Assembly (NCBI GenBank): GCA_018897415.1
Contig: JAHIKR010000210.1
Coordinates: 1-17,763 of the forward strand
From: Pseudomonadota bacterium
Lineage (GTDB): Bacteria; Desulfobacterota; Desulfobacteria; Desulfobacterales; ETH-SRB1
DNA length: 17,763 bases
Direction of reading: 5' to 3'
Below, piece after piece: positions 13,482 to 17,763 of this stretch. A program made the translations under genes and the position numbers. The notes below the pieces were generated by a model. That model was not told the DNA's origin. It saw nothing but the letters and a program-made list of their open reading frames with translations, and made no database searches. Numbering within the stretch: position 1 is the stretch's first letter; every line of letters starts with the position of its first letter.

Positions 13482-14486
13482 CTACATATTTTTGTTTTTT
13501 AATAATTCCTGATAAGCTTCCGTTAATTTAATAAATTTATCATGCTCTCCCCCTTTATCGGGGTGGTGTTTTTTAGCCATATGCCTGTATAAAGCCGTTA
13601 AGCCGCGCCGGCTCATTTTCTTAAGCTTATCTTTTTTTATACCGAATATTGTTATTGCTTCATCTAAGGTTACTGAACTCTTATTAGAATGTGGAGCATA
13701 AAACCTTTTGCTGTCAATAAAGTTCTTTATGTAATCGTGTAAGAAATAGCTTTGACCGTATTCGTTATCAAAAAACATGATAATATATCGGATCAAGTAT
13801 TCATTCAGACCCGGCCTGATTGTCATTCCGGCCCAGAAAGACCTGTCTTTGTTCAGGCGGCATACCTCTTCAATAAAATGCTCATCAACCTTTTTTTGAT
13901 CCAGAGCTTGAGGCATTGTCTTTGCGGTCAACTTTGAAGAGAATCTCTGTAGATCAAATATTACATAAACGTATGACTTCAATTCAGAGGGATCGAGAAT
14001 ACCTTCCGACTCCAGAAAATACTGTTCGATCTCGTCTCTTGATTTATTGAGAAGCACCTGGAAAAGTTTAGGTGATATACGTCCAATTCTTCCCTGGTCC
14101 ATATTGCCGAACTTTAAAAAATGAATTCTTCTTTTATCGAACAGATGAAACTGGGCATTTCCCCCTTTTTCTTTTACGCTTCCTTTTCTTTGCGTACGTC
14201 CGGCTCTTTGTCTGAACACTTCAAGAACATACTTTATTTCCGGCTTCAGAAAGCGCCAGAATATATTATCGAGTTCATCAAAGCTGGGCTCCACACCAAG
14301 AGAGTTCAGCCTGTTTTCTACTTTTTCGTCAATATAGTAAGCATTTCCTCCAGGGTAAATAATATATTTTGCAGGATCGGCTCCAAGATCAAATAAGTCT
14401 CGACTCCTAAAATATTTTCCGTCCCAGTAAGATTCCCTGATAATGTAATGAATTTTTTTTTTGATTATTTTTTGGGCGAGATACAC
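13482..14486 (-). CDS. Protein with C-terminal J domain (DnaJ-like co-chaperone)
   Basis: A 334-residue protein with a GTG start at 14486. Its J domain is at the end, not the front: KKMSRRGLTALYRHMAKKHH (289-308) with the essential HPD at 308-310, then KGGEHDKFIKLTEAYQELL. Such domains stimulate the ATPase of DnaK-type Hsp70. The first 270 residues form an unrecognised domain opening with HYIIRESYWDGKYFRSRDLF and YIIYPGGNAYYIDE (42-55), then a long helical, basic middle (RQRAGRTQRKG, about 92-102). There is no Gly/Phe linker, zinc finger or C-terminal substrate domain, so it is a class C (type III) J protein that brings DnaK to a particular client. The upstream 169-aa gene ends 12 bases before its start, so the two are likely cotranscribed and may work together. 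No good ribosome site is seen, which fits coupled translation. Confidence 0.8.
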   Translation of the reverse strand: MYLAQKIIKKKIHYIIRESYWDGKYFRSRDLFDLGADPAKYIIYPGGNAYYIDEKVENRLNSLGVEPSFDELDNIFWRFLKPEIKYVLEVFRQRAGRTQRKGSVKEKGGNAQFHLFDKRRIHFLKFGNMDQGRIGRISPKLFQVLLNKSRDEIEQYFLESEGILDPSELKSYVYVIFDLQRFSSKLTAKTMPQALDQKKVDEHFIEEVCRLNKDRSFWAGMTIRPGLNEYLIRYIIMFFDNEYGQSYFLHDYIKNFIDSKRFYAPHSNKSSVTLDEAITIFGIKKDKLKKMSRRGLTALYRHMAKKHHPDKGGEHDKFIKLTEAYQELLKNKNM

Positions 14487-14498
14487 AACGGTTACGTA

Positions 14499-15008
14499 TT
14501 AGTATTTGTATTTTTTGACTTTTTCCCATATTTTATAGGTATTCTTGCGGAAGATCTGGCTTAACCATGAGTTGTATCTGCGCCAGTCTGTTTTTGAATC
14601 GCTCCATGCCTTTTGCAGGTCTTCAATAAAACTGCTTTTAAGTTTGGCCAAACTTATTACCCTGACAATTCCATTTTGATCAATCAGAACCCTGGTCATA
14701 ATTTTGTTCTTCTGACAAATGAATTTTTCAACATCATTTGGTCTGAACTGCTTTTCAAACTCAGGATTGTAAGGAGTCGGGAGCAAAAAGTTTTTACCAA
14801 ATTGCCAGATTACAAGCGGGTATTTTTCATTGTAGATTCCATATGCTGTCAAATTCTTGAAATCTTCGATATCTATTTCTCTGGGATAAGGTAATGAAAC
14901 CAGAAGTTGAATCTCACCGTCTATTATGCCCATTAATGAGCTTTCAAAAGGCTTCTCCCAGCCAGGATACTTATCTCCTGCTTTGATTTCTTCTAATCCA
15001 GCTTGCAT
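14499..15008 (-). CDS. Hypothetical 169-residue protein between ihfA and the J-domain gene
   Basis: The frame runs from ATG 15008 to TAA at 14501-14499. The protein begins MQAGLEEIKAGDKYPGWEKP and has a beta-rich first half (GIIDGEIQLLVSLPYPREID, then YPLVIWQFGKNFLLPTPYN). Its second half is helical and basic, with DVEKFICQKNKIMTRVLIDQ, WSDSKTDWRRYNSW and a C-terminal KIWEKVKKYKY. No signal peptide, membrane segment or motif is recognised. No clear ribosome site precedes ATG 15008; ATG 14933 (Met26, MGIIDGEIQ) is a weaker alternative. It lies 28 bases after ihfA and 12 bases before the J-domain gene, so it is probably in the same operon and could be a partner of the J protein. Confidence 0.65.
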   Translation of the reverse strand: MQAGLEEIKAGDKYPGWEKPFESSLMGIIDGEIQLLVSLPYPREIDIEDFKNLTAYGIYNEKYPLVIWQFGKNFLLPTPYNPEFEKQFRPNDVEKFICQKNKIMTRVLIDQNGIVRVISLAKLKSSFIEDLQKAWSDSKTDWRRYNSWLSQIFRKNTYKIWEKVKKYKY

Positions 15009-15036
15009 ATAATCAGTTTTACAAGATTTATTGGCA

Positions 15037-15321
15037 TTATTTTGCGTTAATCTTATCCTTTAATTTGTTGGAACATCTGAAAGTTACAACCTTTCTCGGC
15101 GTAAGCATCATATCTTCTCCGGTTGCAGGGTTTCGGCCCTTTCGTTCCTTTTTATGCCTTACGCAGAATTTGCCAAACCCGCTGACCAAAACATCCTCGC
15201 CGGATTCAAGGGTTTGCTTAATGATTTCCAGTAGAGTTTCAAGCGTTTCAATAGATTGTTTTTTTGAAAATCCATTTTTAACACAGATTGTCTCGACAAT
15301 ATTAGCTTTGGTAAGGGCCAT
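15037..15321 (-). CDS. ihfA: Integration host factor alpha subunit
   Basis: A 94-residue HU/IHF-family protein with ATG 15321 and AAAGGAA upstream. MALTKANIVETI opens the helical dimer part, and KNGFSKKQSIETLETLLEII forms the second helix. ESGEDVLVSGFGKFCVRHKK carries the conserved GFG turn. KGRNPATGEDMMLTPRKVVT is the flexible DNA-binding arm with the RNP tip whose Pro inserts between base pairs. The length and the FGKFxVRxK wording fit the alpha subunit rather than beta or HU. IHF bends DNA sharply at specific sites and acts in replication, transcription and site-specific recombination; it works as an alpha-beta heterodimer, and the beta gene is elsewhere. It is the first gene of the probable three-gene unit with the 169-aa and J-domain genes. 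Confidence 0.93.
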   Translation of the reverse strand: MALTKANIVETICVKNGFSKKQSIETLETLLEIIKQTLESGEDVLVSGFGKFCVRHKKERKGRNPATGEDMMLTPRKVVTFRCSNKLKDKINAK

Positions 15322-15360
15322 AGTTTAATTCCTTTCTACATGGTAATTACCTAGGTTGTT

Positions 15361-15485
15361 AGGTTCACGGTTCACGGTTCACGGTTAAGGCTTCACGATT
15401 GGTTGCCTTAATTTCTTCATCTCCGCCTGCCGCCGGCGGGCAGGGGTCTCTAACCTTGAACCTTGAACCCTGGAACCGTGAACCT
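15361..15485. repeat. Repeat-rich intergenic inverted structure between ihfA and the ligase gene
   Basis: AGGTTCACGGTTC (15361-15373) and GAACCGTGAACCT (15473-15485) are perfect 13-bp inverted arms. Inside the left arm GGTTCAC is repeated three times in tandem (15362-15382). The right part has CCTTGAA-type repeats (about 15453-15470). Between them sits the near-perfect palindrome 15426-15444 (CCTGCCGCCGGCGGGCAGG). The region could fold into one long branched hairpin after the ligase gene. It looks like a dispersed intergenic element, possibly acting as a terminator. Confidence 0.75.
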
Positions 15486-15491
15486 GAATAG

Positions 15492-17324
15492 TTACATTTT
15501 ATTAATCAGTTTATTATATTCTTCTTCTGATATAATTATTATACCAAATTTTTTTGCTTTTTCAATTTTGCTTGCGCCCGCCTTTTCTCCACAGATTAGA
15601 TAATCAGTTCCGCTGGTTATCGAGGTTTGAATTACTGCGCCAAGCCTTCTCGCTTCTGCCTGCATTTCTTCTCTGCTTCTGTAATCCATTTTGCCGGTAA
15701 ATACAACATGTTTTCCGGCAATTGCGCTATCTATATTAATTTGTTCTTTTGCAATAGGTGTCCTTTCAAGATTAAAACCAATCGATAGCATGTGATATAT
15801 TGTAGCTTTAATTATTTTTATGCCTTCTTCGACAGCGCTGCTTGTAATTGGGCCAAAATTAGGTATTTTTTTAATATCTTCTGCTTTTGCATCTATAAGC
15901 TCTTCAATTTTCATATGAGAAAGCAGTCTCCTGCTGTCGCCCTTTCCGAGATCAGATATTCCAAATGCCGATAGAAACCGCCAATCTTCAACCGGTTTGT
16001 TTTTACTTGTATTAATGGCTTCTGCAAGATTTTTTGATTGACCGGGGCCAAAACCTATACTTTTAAAATCATTTTCACTCATAGAGTATATTTTTTCAAG
16101 GCAGTCATAACCATTTTTAACAAGCTTTTGAATTGTTTTTATTCCAAACCAGTCCGCGGTACCAAGAGTTTTAAACCAGTGGCTGATGCTTTGTTCTATT
16201 TGAGCTTTGCATGAACTATTATTACATTTTAGAAAATCATTATTCCATTCGAGTTCTGTCCCGCATGAAGGACATTTTTCGGGTATTATAATTTCATCTG
16301 ATTCCGCAATAACTTTTTCAAGCTTTGGAATTACTTCGCCGCTTCTAATAACTTCAATTTCTGCTCCGACGCCTATATGTTTTTTTTGTATAATACCTGC
16401 ATGATGAGCTGTGACGTTCCGGATTGTAGCTCCTGAAAGATAAACAGGCCTGATCTTCAATACAGGGGTAATATTTCCTGTTCTTCCCACCTGCCATTTA
16501 ATCCCTTCAACAGTTGTTATTGCTGTCTCACCCTTTGTCTTTATGGCTATTTGCCATCTGTAGTGGTGAGCTGTAGCTCCCATGTGGTTTTTTACATCTT
16601 CGTTGGTAACCTCAGCAACCATTCCATCTATAGGGTAATCTGTTTTTTCTGTAAGATCTGTTGTGATTTGCTCTATGTTTTCCAAAAGTTCAGCAGCACT
16701 GCCGGTCCATTTTGGAAGAACGGAATATGGGACAAAATGCACCATATTGTCTTGCAGCGCTTTTTTTGCAAATTCGTTTAAAGTATCAGAAGTAATTATC
16801 CCGACAACCATATTTCTGGGATGCTCGAACTCATCAGACAGGTGTTCTTCAAAATAGGACATGACAATTACCAATTCACCAAGGCCAAGTCCTCTGCCCC
16901 CAGCAGGGATTATGCCTTTGTTAAAAGAATTGCTGATATCGTATCCTACTTCACCATTTCCCCTGGTGGCAAGTATCGTGCCGTCATCTCTTCCAGCAAG
17001 GCCGTCCAGTTTGGGCGTTACACTAAATGAAATATTGGTAATGCCTACCTCATTAGCTGCTTTATTAACCCTGGCAATAAATTTTTCAAGGTCATCTTTT
17101 GTGTATGTTTTTTCGGTTGAAAGCATCGGCACAGGATGCCTTACTTCTTTTTTGACATCGAATTTTTCAGGTTCTACTGAAAGAATAAAAGGGTGGTATG
17201 GGGATAGTTCTCGCAGCTTTTCTAAAAGCCTGTCGTATTCGAGATCACTTACAAGCGGTTTTCCCTTTCTGTAAGCCTCATTATACTTTTTCAGAATTTC
17301 GACTAAAGCTTCAATATCTTCCAT
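15492..17324 (-). CDS. Divergent NAD-dependent DNA ligase (LigA-like)
   Basis: A 610-residue protein from ATG 17324; a TTG six codons upstream (17342) is possible but has no ribosome site. The domains follow LigA: Ia (1-60, VSDLEYDRLLEKLREL); adenylation domain with KLDG (nucleophile Lys105), ATRGNGEVGYDIS (119-131), GLGELVIV (147-154) and YPIDGMVAEV (230-239), then RWQIAIKTKG (256-265); OB fold with WQVGRTGNITPVLKIRP (277-293); zinc finger Cys351, Cys354, Cys367 and Cys372; helix-hairpin-helix repeats (IKKIPNFGPI and others); and a C-terminal BRCT (IAGKHVVFTGKMDYRSREEM and on). It seals nicks using NAD+. It is about 60 residues shorter than common LigA, mostly through a cut-down adenylation domain, and Thr replaces the usual Glu two residues before Lys105. 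It may be a second, accessory ligase rather than the housekeeping one. Confidence 0.88.
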   Translation of the reverse strand: MEDIEALVEILKKYNEAYRKGKPLVSDLEYDRLLEKLRELSPYHPFILSVEPEKFDVKKEVRHPVPMLSTEKTYTKDDLEKFIARVNKAANEVGITNISFSVTPKLDGLAGRDDGTILATRGNGEVGYDISNSFNKGIIPAGGRGLGLGELVIVMSYFEEHLSDEFEHPRNMVVGIITSDTLNEFAKKALQDNMVHFVPYSVLPKWTGSAAELLENIEQITTDLTEKTDYPIDGMVAEVTNEDVKNHMGATAHHYRWQIAIKTKGETAITTVEGIKWQVGRTGNITPVLKIRPVYLSGATIRNVTAHHAGIIQKKHIGVGAEIEVIRSGEVIPKLEKVIAESDEIIIPEKCPSCGTELEWNNDFLKCNNSSCKAQIEQSISHWFKTLGTADWFGIKTIQKLVKNGYDCLEKIYSMSENDFKSIGFGPGQSKNLAEAINTSKNKPVEDWRFLSAFGISDLGKGDSRRLLSHMKIEELIDAKAEDIKKIPNFGPITSSAVEEGIKIIKATIYHMLSIGFNLERTPIAKEQINIDSAIAGKHVVFTGKMDYRSREEMQAEARRLGAVIQTSITSGTDYLICGEKAGASKIEKAKKFGIIIISEEEYNKLINKM

Positions 17325-17342
17325 TACTTTCAACAAATACAA

Positions 17343-17610
17343 TGAACTGATAGTTATAATTTTTTCTTTTAGATCTTCATTTTGTTTATGCTAAATTAGG
17401 GAATAAATTCATAATACCTTGAAAAAGATATTTTATCAATAGTTTCTATAAGAGACCTTTTCACGAAGCCCTCATATTTGGGACAACAAACAATTGTGAT
17501 ATTTGCATTCATGGATTGTGTGTGATAGCTTTCAGAATCTTGGAAATGCATAATAACAATTGCTACAACGGTAAACTCTTATAGCTTGAAGAAAAACAGG
17601 GAATATTTGT
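17343..17610. other. Divergent intergenic region, no gene seen
   Basis: AT-rich spacer between the minus-strand ligase gene and the plus-strand gene starting at 17611. It must hold promoters for both. I see no convincing -35/-10 pair, RNA gene or repeat in it. Confidence 0.4.
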
Positions 17611-17763
17611 ATGGAAGAAACCACGAATAAGGATCAAGATAATCTGTTAAAATCCAAAAATGAATCGGGAAATACACAACGACCAAATATTATTACAATT
17701 ATGTGCGCTTTGTATATCTTTCATGTATTAGGTATAATTTTTGCGCCTTTCAGTGATAAAGCA
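17611..17763 (+). CDS. Membrane protein, 3' end beyond the window
   Basis: The ATG at 17611 has AGGGA at 17598-17602 upstream, and the frame stays open to the window end (51 codons). The protein starts with a polar tail, MEETTNKDQDNLLKSKNESG, and then enters a hydrophobic stretch (IITIMCALYIFHVLGIIFAP) that is probably a first membrane helix. The polar N-terminus would lie in the cytoplasm. Too little is visible to name a family. Confidence 0.55.
   Translation, partial: MEETTNKDQDNLLKSKNESGNTQRPNIITIMCALYIFHVLGIIFAPFSDKA

Noticed and set aside
15362..15382. Tandem GGTTCAC units as a CRISPR-like repeat
   Set aside because: Units are 7 bp and directly adjacent with no spacers, and no cas genes are present.

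Overview
The window reads as a chromosomal accessory region of a Gram-negative bacterium, most likely a Desulfobacterota (sulfate-reducer-like) lineage. The clues are a bacterial IhfA, a zinc-ribbon/HD protein of a type I associate with that phylum, an RAYT-type transposase remnant, MITE-like elements and short GC-rich intergenic palindromes. The host assignment is an inference from protein and repeat style, not from a marker gene.

Layout. (1) Positions 2-355: the 3' part of a RelE/HigB-like toxin gene, cut by the window edge. (2) Positions 461-7070: an array of four integron gene cassettes without an integrase in view (a CALIN-type cluster or the distal part of an integron). Four attC sites (2305-2375, 5363-5434, 6031-6101, 7004-7076) were found by reading. 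In cassettes 1, 3 and 4 the first bases of the cassette are the reverse complement of its own R'' box over 9 bp, which is the signature of excisable circles. Cassette 1 carries a ComEC-like metallo-beta-lactamase-fold protein plus an overlapping four-helix membrane protein. Cassette 2 (about 3.06 kb, very large for a cassette) carries a complete-looking restriction-modification unit: a PD-(D/E)XK nuclease and a fused adenine methylase/specificity protein. Cassette 3 carries a small two-helix membrane protein. Cassette 4 carries a protein with a cyclase-like fold. (3) Positions 7251-8855: an HNH nuclease fused to a DGQHR-type domain, directly after the array and with no attC of its own. Most of this looks defence-related.

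(4) Positions 8856-12540: a graveyard of small genes, remnants and non-autonomous mobile elements. It holds a broken RAYT transposase, a DUF302 fragment fused to the start of a Phd-like antitoxin, a DUF1439-like lipoprotein, a clipped small ORF beside a 143-bp MITE-like element, a dodecin, a secreted PPG/W-repeat protein, 3' fragments of UPF0158-like and TrmO-like genes, an unknown 120-aa gene and a 167-bp MITE.

(5) Positions 12605-17324: a minus-strand block that looks like ordinary host chromosome. In transcription order it has an NAD-dependent DNA ligase-like gene (divergent), a repeat-rich intergenic segment, ihfA, an unknown 169-aa gene, a J-domain protein, and a zinc-ribbon HD phosphohydrolase. 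ihfA, the unknown gene and the J-domain gene are close enough to be an operon. A plus-strand membrane-protein gene begins at 17611 and runs out of the window.

The strongest candidate for something new is the cassette array as a carrier of compact anti-phage-like modules. The least explained of these is the MBL plus four-TM pair in cassette 1.
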